Positions 27,621 through 36,080 of a stretch of DNA of 64,000 nt are shown here, piece after piece. The notes beneath the pieces were generated by a model. That model saw nothing but the letters and a program-made list of their open reading frames with translations. It did not search any database and was not told the DNA's origin. The stretch covers positions 22,419 through 86,418 of the forward strand of contig JAFDVJ010000035.1 in the NCBI GenBank assembly GCA_018269075.1, read 5' to 3'. Position 1 is the first letter of the stretch; each line of letters starts with the position of its first letter. The stretch is from Acidobacteriota bacterium (GTDB lineage Bacteria; Acidobacteriota; Blastocatellia; Pyrinomonadales; Pyrinomonadaceae). A program made the translations under genes and the position numbers.

Positions 27621-28790
27621 AAATTTCAAGCAGACCGGCGCGGGGATTTGCGCGGCGATGCCGGTCGACTGGAGTTTGCCGGTCGCTTCGTCGATCCGGA
27701 AAACAACGACCGAGTCCGAATCCTGATTGGCGGCCAGCAGAAATTTTCCGTCCGGCGAAATCGCGAAATTGCGCGGTTTTTTGCCGCCGGTCGGCGTGTG
27801 CCCGACGTATTCGAGCTTGCCGGTTTTCTGGTCGATCTTATAAGAAACAATGCTGTTATGGCCGCGGTTCGAGCCGTAGAGAAACCGTCCGTCGGGCGTC
27901 ACGTGAATGTCCGCGCAGGTCGCACCGGCGGTCGACGCGTCCGGCGGCAGCGTCGGCACGGTCTGGATTTCCCGGAGCATTCCGATCGTTTCGTCATAGC
28001 CGAACGACGTGATCGTCAAATCGAGCTCGTTGATCAGAAACGCCATTTTTCCGCCCGGATGAAACGTGAAATGACGCGGGCCGGCGCCCGGTTTCATCGA
28101 ATGAAACGGGTCGTTTTCATTGGCCTTGAGCCGGCCGGTCCGGTCGTCGAAGGCGTAGATCATCAGCTTGTCGATGCCTAAGTCAGCGGCAAACGCGAAT
28201 CGATTATTGCGGTCTAATGTAATCGAATGCGCGTGTGCCGCTTCTTGTCGGTCCTTGTTCGGACCGAAACCGGTATGTTGGAGGAGCTGGACGAAATCGC
28301 CGAGCCGTCCGTCCTTTTCGATCGGATGGACGGAAACGTTACCTCCGAGATAGTTGGCGACGAGCACGAAGCGGCCGTTCTCGCTCGTCGTGATGAAACA
28401 CGGCGCCGCGCCGAGGCTCAGCTTGCGGTTCAGAAACGTCAGATTGCCCGTTTTTTGGTCGATCGCGAACGCGCTCACGGTGCCGGTCTTCAGGCCCTCG
28501 TATTCAAGCAGCTCGTTGACCGCGTAAAGATACCGGCGGTTTTTGTCGATCGCCAGAAAAGACGGATCGGCGACGTTTTTGACCGTGTGGAGCGGCGTCA
28601 GCTTTCCCGTTTCCGTGTCGAATTTCTGGACGTAGATGCCCTCGCTCTTGGTGTTCGAAGTGTAAGTGCCGATGTAAAGCAGCATTTCTTTCGTCTTTTT
28701 CGCGTTCTGCGCCCGCAAATCCTGCGCCAGCAGCGCCGTTCCGGCGAGTCCGGCTCCCAAAAATTCGCGTCGTGTAAGTTTATCTGACAT
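27615..28790 (-). CDS. Exported lactonase (6-phosphogluconolactonase-like beta-propeller)
   Basis: The 391-residue protein starts with a Tat-type signal TRREFLGAGLAGTALLA. The rest is a seven-bladed propeller of the Pgl/lactonase family: LLYIGTYTSNTKSEGIYV, DPSFLAIDKNRRYLYAVNE, GAGPRHFTFHPGG and RNFAISPDGKFLLAANQDS. The family hydrolyses 6-phosphogluconolactone or related sugar lactones. A Tat signal means it acts outside the cytoplasm, so a free aldonolactone is a more likely substrate than a phosphate ester. It overlaps the end of the ROK kinase gene by 11 bp, and GGGGG precedes the ATG. The family is clear; the substrate is not. Confidence 0.87.
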   Translation of the reverse strand: MSDKLTRREFLGAGLAGTALLAQDLRAQNAKKTKEMLLYIGTYTSNTKSEGIYVQKFDTETGKLTPLHTVKNVADPSFLAIDKNRRYLYAVNELLEYEGLKTGTVSAFAIDQKTGNLTFLNRKLSLGAAPCFITTSENGRFVLVANYLGGNVSVHPIEKDGRLGDFVQLLQHTGFGPNKDRQEAAHAHSITLDRNNRFAFAADLGIDKLMIYAFDDRTGRLKANENDPFHSMKPGAGPRHFTFHPGGKMAFLINELDLTITSFGYDETIGMLREIQTVPTLPPDASTAGATCADIHVTPDGRFLYGSNRGHNSIVSYKIDQKTGKLEYVGHTPTGGKKPRNFAISPDGKFLLAANQDSDSVVVFRIDEATGKLQSTGIAAQIPAPVCLKFS

Positions 28791-29742
28791 TTTGCCCCCT
28801 TTCGAGCGCGCTTTTTCCGAGGATCAGCGCGCCGCAGACGCCGCTTTCGCTGCCGAGCGTCGCCTTCAGAATCTCGACCTTTTCGATCGGCAGCATCGTC
28901 ACGTTTTTCCCGATCGCCTCGCGGAGCGGCCCCAGCAGCAGCTCGCCGGCCGCCGCCACGCCGCCGCCGATCACCACCGCCTGCGGCGCGACGATCGTGA
29001 TCGCGTTGCCGAGCCCGATCGCCAGAAATTCGATCGTTTCGTCCCAGACGGCCCGCGCCGTCGCGTTGTCGCTGCGGACCGCTTCGACGACCGTTTCGGC
29101 CGTGATCCGCCGGTAATTTTCGACGTTTCCGCCGTTCTGCGCGGCCAGCCGCTCGCGCATCCGCCGCGCGATGCCGGTTCCCGAAGCGATCGTTTCGAGA
29201 CAGCCGCGCGCGCCGCAGCGGCAGGCCGTGCCGTGCGGATCGACGATCGTGTGGCCGACCTCGCCCGCGCCGGCCTGAACGCCGTGATGAATCCGGCCCT
29301 CGCAGACGATCGCGCCGCCGATGCCGGTCGAGATCGTCACGTAAAAAAGATCGCGAAACCCGCGGCCGGCCCCGAAAAAATACTCGCCGAGCGCGGCGGC
29401 GTTGGCGTCGTTGTCGAGCACGACCGGCACGCCGAATCGCTTTTCGACCAGCTCGACGAGCGGAAAATCGATCCAGCCCGGCAGATTCGTCGGCGACAGC
29501 ACGAGCCCGCGCTCGATATCGATCGGGCCGGGACAGCCGATCCCGACGGCGCCGAGCGCGGCCCCGGTTTCGGCCAGCATCTCTTCGATCGCCCGCAGGA
29601 TCTCGTCCACAATCTTTTCCGGGCCGCGCGCGACGTCGGTCGGAAAACGGCGGTCGGCGACGCGCCCGCCCGCTTGATTTTCGAGCGCGACGGCGATCTT
29701 CGTTCCGCCGATGTCGATGCCGGCCACAATCTTTTGGCTCAT
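28780..29742 (-). CDS. ROK-family sugar kinase (glucokinase-like)
   Basis: The protein is about 320 residues without a DNA-binding domain. It shows VAGIDIGGTKIAVALE (ATP phosphate-binding), LDNDANAAALGEYFFG and TISTGIGGAIV. The complete zinc motif CRCGARGCLE stands in the family place after GEVGHTIVDPHG. The ROK signature is intact, unlike in the repressor at 17781-18977. It would phosphorylate imported glucose, mannose or N-acetylhexosamine. I start at the ATG at 29742, six bases inside a TTG-initiated longer frame. Its end overlaps the lactonase start, so the two are probably translationally coupled. Confidence 0.9.
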   Translation of the reverse strand: MSQKIVAGIDIGGTKIAVALENQAGGRVADRRFPTDVARGPEKIVDEILRAIEEMLAETGAALGAVGIGCPGPIDIERGLVLSPTNLPGWIDFPLVELVEKRFGVPVVLDNDANAAALGEYFFGAGRGFRDLFYVTISTGIGGAIVCEGRIHHGVQAGAGEVGHTIVDPHGTACRCGARGCLETIASGTGIARRMRERLAAQNGGNVENYRRITAETVVEAVRSDNATARAVWDETIEFLAIGLGNAITIVAPQAVVIGGGVAAAGELLLGPLREAIGKNVTMLPIEKVEILKATLGSESGVCGALILGKSALERGQNVR

Positions 29743-29815
29743 TCCCAATTCAAAATCCCCCTTGTTTTTTCTGACTGTTCAGGACTGTGTAAATTAAAGT
29801 TCCCGATGATTTCAG

Positions 29816-29880
29816 TTCTGATCTTTGGTCTTTGGTCTTGGATTTTAGATTTTCTTTCAAAGATCTAAGATCAAAGGCCG
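29816..29880. repeat. Degenerate copy of the TTTGGTC hairpin
   Basis: This stretch aligns with 21935-21990 (shared TTTCAGTT, CTTTGGTCTTTGGTCTT, TTTTCTTTCAAAG and AAGATCAAAG segments), but its arms have diverged so that the stem is broken. It lies between the GH20 stop and the ROK kinase start, so the family is dispersed within this locus. Confidence 0.68.
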
Positions 29881-29919
29881 TCGAAACTATTAAAGAACCT
29901 TACTTTACACAGTATTTAG

Positions 29920-31983
29920 CTATTTTTCCGAAACTTCGACGACCATCTTCCGGACGGCGTCGACGACGACCAGTTCGAGCCCCGCCTTCTGTTTGGCGAT
30001 CTCGTCGAGTGCTTTGAGATGCGCGTCGCGCCACCCGGCCGGCCGGTCGCTCGAAGAAGCGGCGGTCGGAAGCCGGCGCAGCTTCAGATCCTCGAACGCC
30101 GCGCGGGCGATTCTCGCGAGCGCCGTGAAATCGGCGGCTAACTGGCGCGCCTCGGCGAGCGCCGGCGAATTTTCGGTCTGGTCCTTGAGATCGTCCCCGG
30201 CCGCCCTCCATTCGCCGAGCATTTTCTCGATCAGCAGGGCGTTCTGCGGCACGTCGCGGCGGGCGATCAGCTCGTCGACCGCCTTATTGAAAATTCGCGC
30301 GCCCGGCGCGTCGGCCTGCGCGGCGTCGATCAGACCGGTCAGCGGCGAGAGCATCGTCTGCGGCCGGACCTGATAGCGGCGGTAGCCCTTGACGGGCTCG
30401 GCGACCGAAAGCAGCGTCTCCAAAGCATTGATGTTCGTCCCGCCGGCGAGCCGCCGCAGCAGCATCGCCTGATTTCTGCGGTGCGTCAGGCCGAGCTCTT
30501 CGAGCCGCGTCGAAACCGTGTCGAGCCGCCGGTACATATCGTCGACTTCCGTCACCTCGCGCGGCGACCAGAGCCGCTCGGCGATCGCCGCCGTGCGCGG
30601 CCAGATGCGCGAATCGATCGTCTCGGGCGAAACCCATTCGGCCCACATCGTCGCCTCGCCGCCGAGCACGCGTTTTTGTTCCTCGGCCGAGAGCGTCGTA
30701 TTGGCCGGCAGCGGATCGACCGCGTAATGCTCCGAGGCCGGGTTCATCAGGTCGATGTAGTAGCCGTTCGACAAGATTCCCTGATTGCCCTGCCGCGAAA
30801 CCTTGGCGAGCGATTCCTGCCCGCGCCACGACTGGATGACGATGTTTTTCGGGATGTCGGGCTGAAAGATCTCGTCCCAGCCCATCATGATCTTGCCGTT
30901 CTTCTGGATGAACTTGAGGATCCGCTGGTTGAAATACTGCTGCAGCGCGTCCTGGTTCTTGAGGCCCTTTTCCTTCATAAAGGCCTGAATTTTCGGGTTC
31001 GCGGCCCACTGCTTGCCCTCGTTCTCGTCGCCGCCGATGTGCATATATTTATCGGGAAAGAGCCCGGCCATCTCGGCGAAAAAGACTTCGAGCAGCTTGT
31101 AGGTCTGCTCGTTCGTCGGGTCGAGCGTCGGGTCGAAGATCCCGGGCCGGCGCTCGATCTGATACGGGCCCGGCAGGCTCGCGATCTCCGGGTGCGAGAC
31201 GACCCACGAGGTCGCGTGGCCCGGCATATCGAACTCCGGCATCACGCGAATGCCGCGGTCGGCGGCGTAGCGGATGATGTCGCGGATCTGCTCCTGCGTG
31301 TAGAACAGACCGTCCGAGCCCATCGTGTGCAGCTCGGGGAATTTTTTGCTTTCGACGCGGAAGCCCTGATCCTCGGTCAGATGCCAGTGCAGGACGTTCA
31401 TCTTGACGGCGGCGAGCGCGTCGAGATTGCGCTTGATGACCTCGACCGGCTGAAAATGCCGCGCCGAATCGATTAGCAGGCCGCGCCACGCGAACCGCGG
31501 CCGGTCCTTGATCGCGACGGCCGGCAGATAAAAACCGGCGCGGTCGCCTTCGAGAAGCTGGAGAAACGTTTCGAGCCCGCGCATCGCGCCGACCGTCGTC
31601 GGGGCCTTGAGCCGCGCCTGCTTGTCGTCGATGTCGAGCGTGTAGGACTCGTCGTCGCCGAGCTGCGGGATCGCGCTGCCGGTCGAAGCCGTTTCGATGA
31701 GCAGCGAGGCCTTGCCGGCGTCGGCCGCGAAATCGCGCGATAATTCCAGCAGCGTCCGGCCTTCGAGCCGCCGCATCGCGCGGGAAACATAGGCTTTCAG
31801 CCGCTCGTCGGTCTTGCCCGCGAGCGCGACCGTAAAGTCCTTCGTGACGGCCAGCCGCCCGCTCTTCCAGACGACGCCGGCCGGCACCGGCATCAGACTG
31901 CGGCGCGCCGCGACGAGATCCTGCGCCGAAGCGATCAGCGCGGCCGCGAAAATAATCGTGATAAATAAAACAAGTCTGCTCAT
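29920..31983 (-). CDS. Glycoside hydrolase family 20 beta-N-acetylhexosaminidase
   Basis: The 687-residue protein has a signal peptide (LVLFITIIFAAALIASAQ). The GH20b domain runs over the first 140 residues, then the barrel with FAWRGLLIDSARHFQPVE, MNVLHWHLTEDQGFRVE, RVMPEFDMPGHATSWV and YMHIGGDENEGKQW. The Asp-Glu pair near 319-320 is catalytic in the substrate-assisted mechanism. A helical C-terminal region of about 190 residues follows. The enzyme releases terminal GlcNAc or GalNAc from chitin-type or glycoprotein-type oligosaccharides in the periplasm. The gene is followed by the ROK kinase and preceded by GH5 in the minus-strand block. Confidence 0.94.
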   Translation of the reverse strand: MSRLVLFITIIFAAALIASAQDLVAARRSLMPVPAGVVWKSGRLAVTKDFTVALAGKTDERLKAYVSRAMRRLEGRTLLELSRDFAADAGKASLLIETASTGSAIPQLGDDESYTLDIDDKQARLKAPTTVGAMRGLETFLQLLEGDRAGFYLPAVAIKDRPRFAWRGLLIDSARHFQPVEVIKRNLDALAAVKMNVLHWHLTEDQGFRVESKKFPELHTMGSDGLFYTQEQIRDIIRYAADRGIRVMPEFDMPGHATSWVVSHPEIASLPGPYQIERRPGIFDPTLDPTNEQTYKLLEVFFAEMAGLFPDKYMHIGGDENEGKQWAANPKIQAFMKEKGLKNQDALQQYFNQRILKFIQKNGKIMMGWDEIFQPDIPKNIVIQSWRGQESLAKVSRQGNQGILSNGYYIDLMNPASEHYAVDPLPANTTLSAEEQKRVLGGEATMWAEWVSPETIDSRIWPRTAAIAERLWSPREVTEVDDMYRRLDTVSTRLEELGLTHRRNQAMLLRRLAGGTNINALETLLSVAEPVKGYRRYQVRPQTMLSPLTGLIDAAQADAPGARIFNKAVDELIARRDVPQNALLIEKMLGEWRAAGDDLKDQTENSPALAEARQLAADFTALARIARAAFEDLKLRRLPTAASSSDRPAGWRDAHLKALDEIAKQKAGLELVVVDAVRKMVVEVSEK

Positions 31984-32008
31984 CGTGTAATAATATCAGA
32001 ATCTCAAA

Positions 32009-33130
32009 TCAGCGACCGAAGCCGTCGATCGCCTGCCGCATACAGCCGGCGATGCGGGTCGTGCCCTTTTCGAACATATTGAAGCCGTCGTTCCATTCCC
32101 ACCACGCGTTCGGGATCTTCAATTTCCCGAGCGCCGCGTAGACGACCGCCGCGTGACGACACCGGTCGGCGAGCGCGCCGTATCTCGAATACGAGCCGAA
32201 TTCGCCCAGGAAAATCGGCGCTTTGTATTTTTCCGACCAGTCTTTGGCCGCTTTGAGATCGGCGAACATTTTATCGCTCTGCGAATCGGCCTCGTAATCC
32301 CGGATCAAACCCTCGACCCATTTGCCCTTCGCGCTCGCCGGCACCTCGATCTTGACCTTCTTCGTCCACGGGAACGGCACGTCCCGGACGTCGGCAAGCC
32401 CTTCGCCGGCCCACGTCGCGCCCTGATGCGTGAAGAGGAACGGGTCGTAGTAATGAAACGTGTAGATGATGTTTCCGTCGGCGAACGGCGCGGATTCGAT
32501 CAATGCTTTGCGCGAATTCCAGTCGTGAAAGCCGACGACGAGCGTATGCTTCGGCGCGATCGCGCGGACGGTTTTGATGAGCTCTGCGGCCTGCGCGCGC
32601 CATTCCTCGGCCGCGATGTCGTGCGGCTCATTGCGGAGCTCGAAAAGGACCTTTTCCGGGTCCGTATCCTTATATCGCGCGGCGAGCTCGCGCCAGAGCC
32701 AGACGAGCCGTTCGGTCGAGGCCGCGCCCGCCGTCTGGCCGTCGAACTCCGTGTGATGGAGATCGACGATCACGTTGAGACCGCTTTCGAGCGCCCGTTT
32801 GATAAAGACGTCGGCCGTTTTGAGCCCGTCCTCGTTCGTCCAGCGATAGGGCTTGTCGAGACTCGCCCACGCGCCGAAGCAGATCGGGATGCGGACAGTT
32901 TTGAAACCGGCCGCCGCGATGTCGGCGAACTCTTTTTCGCGTTTCGCGGCTTCGTCCGGCTTGACGAAATCCGTGTAGTTCTTCGCCTTCGTCCCGTTCC
33001 ACCAGTTTTCGAGAAACGAGAGGTTCATGCCGCGTCCGAGCCGTTCGGCGTGTTCGCGCGCGGGCGACTGCGCGGCCGCGATTTGCAGGCCGACCATCAG
33101 AATCAGAATGACGATAACCGTTCTTTTCAT
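32009..33130 (-). CDS. Glycoside hydrolase family 5 endoglucanase-like enzyme
   Basis: The protein is 373 residues with a signal peptide (VIVILILMVGLQIAAAQ). The barrel shows GRGMNLSFLENWW, GFKTVRIPICFGAW, VIVDLHHTEFDG, LFELRNEPHD (acid/base Glu near 167), IYTFHYYDPFLFTHQGA and IFLGEFGSYSRYG (nucleophile Glu near 308). These are the usual seven conserved positions of GH5. Substrates in this family include beta-1,4-glucan, mannan and xyloglucan; the neighbours allow any of these. The protein is one catalytic domain without binding modules. It lies between GH3 and GH20 genes on the same strand. Confidence 0.92.
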   Translation of the reverse strand: MKRTVIVILILMVGLQIAAAQSPAREHAERLGRGMNLSFLENWWNGTKAKNYTDFVKPDEAAKREKEFADIAAAGFKTVRIPICFGAWASLDKPYRWTNEDGLKTADVFIKRALESGLNVIVDLHHTEFDGQTAGAASTERLVWLWRELAARYKDTDPEKVLFELRNEPHDIAAEEWRAQAAELIKTVRAIAPKHTLVVGFHDWNSRKALIESAPFADGNIIYTFHYYDPFLFTHQGATWAGEGLADVRDVPFPWTKKVKIEVPASAKGKWVEGLIRDYEADSQSDKMFADLKAAKDWSEKYKAPIFLGEFGSYSRYGALADRCRHAAVVYAALGKLKIPNAWWEWNDGFNMFEKGTTRIAGCMRQAIDGFGR

Positions 33131-33165
33131 CGAAAAGCGTTGTTTTTCAGATATTTTACCGGAGC

Positions 33166-33192
33166 GAGACGAACCGCGGCGCGGCCCGTCTC
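33166..33192. repeat. Hairpin at the GH3/GH5 junction
   Basis: GAGACG-AA-CCGC-GGC-GCGG-CC-CGTCTC forms a nested stem of 6 plus 4 bp with a 3-base loop in the 79-bp gap between the GH3 stop and the GH5 start. No T run follows, so it may be a processing or attenuation element rather than a terminator. Confidence 0.55.
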
Positions 33193-33209
33193 ACCCCGAC
33201 CTTCATCGT

Positions 33210-35579
33210 TTATTTGAGCGTGAATTTTCCGGACTGTCCGCCGACCATCACCGTAAACTCTCCGGGTTCGACGGTCGGTTTGTTGTCCGAACCGATGAAT
33301 GACAAATCGTCTTTGTTCAGTTTGAACGTGACGGTCTTGGTCTGGCCCGCGTCGAGCGCGATCTTCGCGAACCGGCGGACGCGCTTGCCGGCCGGCGAAA
33401 GCGTCGCGTATTCGTCGCGGACGTAGAGAATGACCGTCTCCTTGCCGGCCCGCGCGCCGGTGTTTTTGACGTCGACGCTGACCGTCAGCTCGCCCGCCGC
33501 CGGAAACGTCGCCGACGAGAGCTTCAGATTGCTGTAGGCGTAGCTCGTGTAGCTCAGACCGAAGCCGAAATCGAACTGCGCGCGGTTGGCGGCATTGCCG
33601 AAGCCGGTCTCCTCGGTCTCGAACAGCTTGTGATCGTACATGATCAGGTTGTTCGGGTTGCGCGGGTAGGTGAACGGCAGTTTGCCGTTCGGGTTGTAGT
33701 CGCCGAAAAGCACGTCGGCGATCGCGGTGCCGCCCTCGCTCGACGGGTTGAGCGCGAGCAGGATCGCGGAAACCCGGTCGGCGATCCGGCTGATGATGCG
33801 CGGACGGCCTTCGACCATCACGAGCACGACCGGCTTGCCGGTCGCGATGATCCGCTCGGCGAAGCGGAGCTGCGTTTCGGAAAGCGTCAGATCGGTGACG
33901 TTGCCGGGCGTTTCGGTATACGATCCCTCGCCGAGACAGAGCACGACCGTGTCGGCGTCTTTGGCCTTGTCGACGGCTTTCTCGACGTCCGTTTCGACGT
34001 CGATGTCGGTCGGCGTGCCGTTCGACGGCGAGTTCGGCGGGCGGGTGATCTTCGTGCCCTGAACGAACTCGAAATTACGGCCGCCGAGCTTCTGCTCGAT
34101 CGCTTTTTGGATCGTCGGCTTGTTCTTCGGATAAAGAGATTCCTCCGAGCCCTGCCAGACCCACGTCCAGCCGTTGTTGAGCGAGATCAGCGAGTCGGCG
34201 GTCGGGCCGGTGACGAGCACCTTTTTATTCTTCGCGAGCGGCAGCGTGTTCCTGTCGTTCTTCAAAAGGACGAGCGATTCGCGCGCGGCTTCGAGCGAGA
34301 CTTCGGCGTATTCCGGACGGCCGAAATTGCTCTTCGCGGCGTCGGACGGCATCGGATTTTCGAAGAGCCCGAGCTCGTATTTGACGCGCAGAATGCGGCG
34401 CACGGCGTCGTCGATCCGCGTCATCGGCACTTTGCCTTCCTTGACGAGCTGGATCAGAAGATCGGCGAAGCTGTAGTCGTTCGGGACCATCGACATATCG
34501 ATGCCGGCCATCACGGCCATCCGCGTCGCTTCCTTCTCGTCGGGCGCGACCCTCCAGAACGTGACGAGTTTCTTGATGTCCTCCCAGTCGGAGACGATGA
34601 AGCCGTCGAACTTCAATTCGCCCTTGAGAATGTCGGTCATCACGTGCTTGTTGACGTGGCCCGGCACGCCGTTGATCTCGGCCGAGTTGATCATCACCGT
34701 CCGCGCGCCGGATTTGACGGCCGTCTCGAAGGTCGGCAGAAAATACTCGCGCAGGTAATTTTCGGGAATCCACGCCGGCGTGCGGTCGCGGCCCGTCAGC
34801 GGAAAACTGTAGCCCATATAGTGCTTGAGGCTCGACGCGACCGACGTTTCGCTGCGGAGATCGTCGCCTTCGAGCCCGCGGACGAACGCCGCGCCCATCA
34901 CTTTCGCGAGATACGGGTCCTCGCCGAACGTCTCCCAGAAACGCGGCCAGACCGGCTGGCGGCCGATGTCGAGCACCGGCGAAAAGCTCCACGGCAGCGC
35001 CGCCGCGCGCGTTTCGGCGGCGGTGATCTGCGCCGCGCGGTGCATCAGGAGCGGGTTCCACGTCGCGGCCATCCCGATCTCCTGCGGGAAGAGCGTCGCG
35101 TCGCGGACGTAGTTCGCGCCGTGGATCGAATCGATGCCGTAAATGTTCGGGATCTTGAGCCGCGTCTTGCCCGAGGCTTTTTGGATCTCGCCGACGATCT
35201 CGCGCCATTTATCGACCGAGAGCGCCTGATCGCTGACGTTGAGGATCGAGCCGACGCCGTATTTGACGATCGCCTTGTCGAGCTTCGCCGGATCGATCTG
35301 CGCGTCCTGATCGCGGCCCTTGATGATCATTCCGAGCGCAAGCTGCGTCATCTGCCCGACTTTTTCTTCGAGCGTCATCTTTTTGAGCAGCGCCTCGATC
35401 TGCTTCGAGTAATCGGGCCGCGGCTTGGCGAGCTTCATCATCTTTTGCAGATACGCCTGACTGTCGGCGAGATCGGTCATCGCGAGCGTTTTCGCGTCCT
35501 GCGCAAAACTTTGTTGCACTTGTAGACAAAAGGTCTGAAAGAAAATGGCGACTAATAGGAAAAAAGCTGTCGTTTTCAT
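33210..35579 (-). CDS. Glycoside hydrolase family 3 exo-beta-glucanase
   Basis: The 789-residue protein has a signal peptide (TTAFFLLVAIFFQTFCLQVQ) with cleavage near residue 26. The barrel has KKMTLEEKVGQMTQLALG, IYGIDSIHGANYVRDATLFP and FDGFIVSDWEDIKKL, with the nucleophile Asp near 330. The GH3 C-terminal domain and a fibronectin III-like domain (VDVKNTGARAGKETVILY) end the protein. The SIHGANYV motif marks the exo-1,3/1,4-beta-glucanase branch rather than BglX. It releases glucose from beta-glucan ends. Its start codon region contains one copy of the 24-bp dyad seen upstream of four other secreted-protein genes. Confidence 0.93.
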   Translation of the reverse strand: MKTTAFFLLVAIFFQTFCLQVQQSFAQDAKTLAMTDLADSQAYLQKMMKLAKPRPDYSKQIEALLKKMTLEEKVGQMTQLALGMIIKGRDQDAQIDPAKLDKAIVKYGVGSILNVSDQALSVDKWREIVGEIQKASGKTRLKIPNIYGIDSIHGANYVRDATLFPQEIGMAATWNPLLMHRAAQITAAETRAAALPWSFSPVLDIGRQPVWPRFWETFGEDPYLAKVMGAAFVRGLEGDDLRSETSVASSLKHYMGYSFPLTGRDRTPAWIPENYLREYFLPTFETAVKSGARTVMINSAEINGVPGHVNKHVMTDILKGELKFDGFIVSDWEDIKKLVTFWRVAPDEKEATRMAVMAGIDMSMVPNDYSFADLLIQLVKEGKVPMTRIDDAVRRILRVKYELGLFENPMPSDAAKSNFGRPEYAEVSLEAARESLVLLKNDRNTLPLAKNKKVLVTGPTADSLISLNNGWTWVWQGSEESLYPKNKPTIQKAIEQKLGGRNFEFVQGTKITRPPNSPSNGTPTDIDVETDVEKAVDKAKDADTVVLCLGEGSYTETPGNVTDLTLSETQLRFAERIIATGKPVVLVMVEGRPRIISRIADRVSAILLALNPSSEGGTAIADVLFGDYNPNGKLPFTYPRNPNNLIMYDHKLFETEETGFGNAANRAQFDFGFGLSYTSYAYSNLKLSSATFPAAGELTVSVDVKNTGARAGKETVILYVRDEYATLSPAGKRVRRFAKIALDAGQTKTVTFKLNKDDLSFIGSDNKPTVEPGEFTVMVGGQSGKFTLK
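35509..35532. promoter_or_regulatory. 24-bp dyad, copy inside the GH3 signal-peptide coding region
   Basis: CTTTGTT and ACAAAAG stand exactly 10 bases apart, as in four other sites of the window, but the central GACC is not kept. It lies about 47 bp inside the GH3 gene, in the signal-peptide codons. The flanks match fully; the function is unknown. Confidence 0.45.
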
Positions 35580-35806
35580 TTGGATTCTAAGTTTTCCTTT
35601 AGATAAAAGAAGAAATTGAAAAGCTGCCGTTCCATTCTATTCAATCCTTTCAAATTCTTCAAGATTTTTTTCGTTTTTTGATGTTTTTCTGAAAATCGCC
35701 GATAACCCCTGCGATTGCAGTAGTTTTCAACTGTTCTGCCGGACGCCGCGCCGGACGCCGCCGGGACAGGAAACGGGCGATGTCCGGACGGCGCCGGCAA
35801 AGCGAT

Positions 35807-35823
35807 AATTGGTCTGACCAATT
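35807..35823. promoter_or_regulatory. GntR/FadR-type palindrome, copy 1
   Basis: AATTGGTCTGACCAATT is a perfect palindrome around one central base. The TTGGTC-N-GACCAA pattern is that of FadR-subfamily GntR operators (PdhR- and LldR-like sites). It lies 228 bp before the GH3 start and 258 bp before the plus-strand gene. An equivalent site is at 61411-61427. Confidence 0.6.
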
Positions 35824-36013
35824 GCGTTCCCGCTTTCGACCCGCCTCTGCCGGGATTTCCGCCGGTTCGTCAAGAAAAACGGGCGGCCGATCCCGCAATT
35901 TCGTTATCGCCGACGGCGGGTTTCGCGAAAAAGAAAGTTTTCGTCACGCTCGCGAGGCGACTGCAAAAGACGCTCGCGGAAATTTAATTTTCTGTTACAA
36001 TAAACTAACCGAA

Positions 36014-36037
36014 CTTTGTTTTACGACCAGACAAAAG
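36014..36037. promoter_or_regulatory. 24-bp dyad, copy upstream of the 36081 gene
   Basis: CTTTGTT, TTACGACCAG, ACAAAAG read on the plus strand, ending 44 bp before the ATG at 36081. An AATATA box follows directly. It is one of the best matches to the shared pattern CTTTGTT-NNAYGRCCNN-RCAAAAG. Confidence 0.58.
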
Positions 36038-36080
36038 TAATATAAACTATTTCCGTAAAAATTAAAAATGGAGAAAGACG

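Larger units (their letters stand above)
35580..36080. promoter_or_regulatory. Divergent intergenic region between GH3 and hypothetical gene
   Basis: This 501-bp stretch separates the GH3 gene (minus) from the plus-strand gene at 36081. The part near GH3 is AT-rich with T runs, the middle is GC-rich. It holds the GntR-type palindrome at 35807-35823 and the dyad at 36014-36037, and no convincing coding frame. Confidence 0.5.

Noticed and set aside
33630..35525. 631-codon open frame antisense to the exo-beta-glucanase gene
   Set aside because: Same compositional shadow effect; no motif, no ribosome site, and the opposite strand has a complete GH3 protein.
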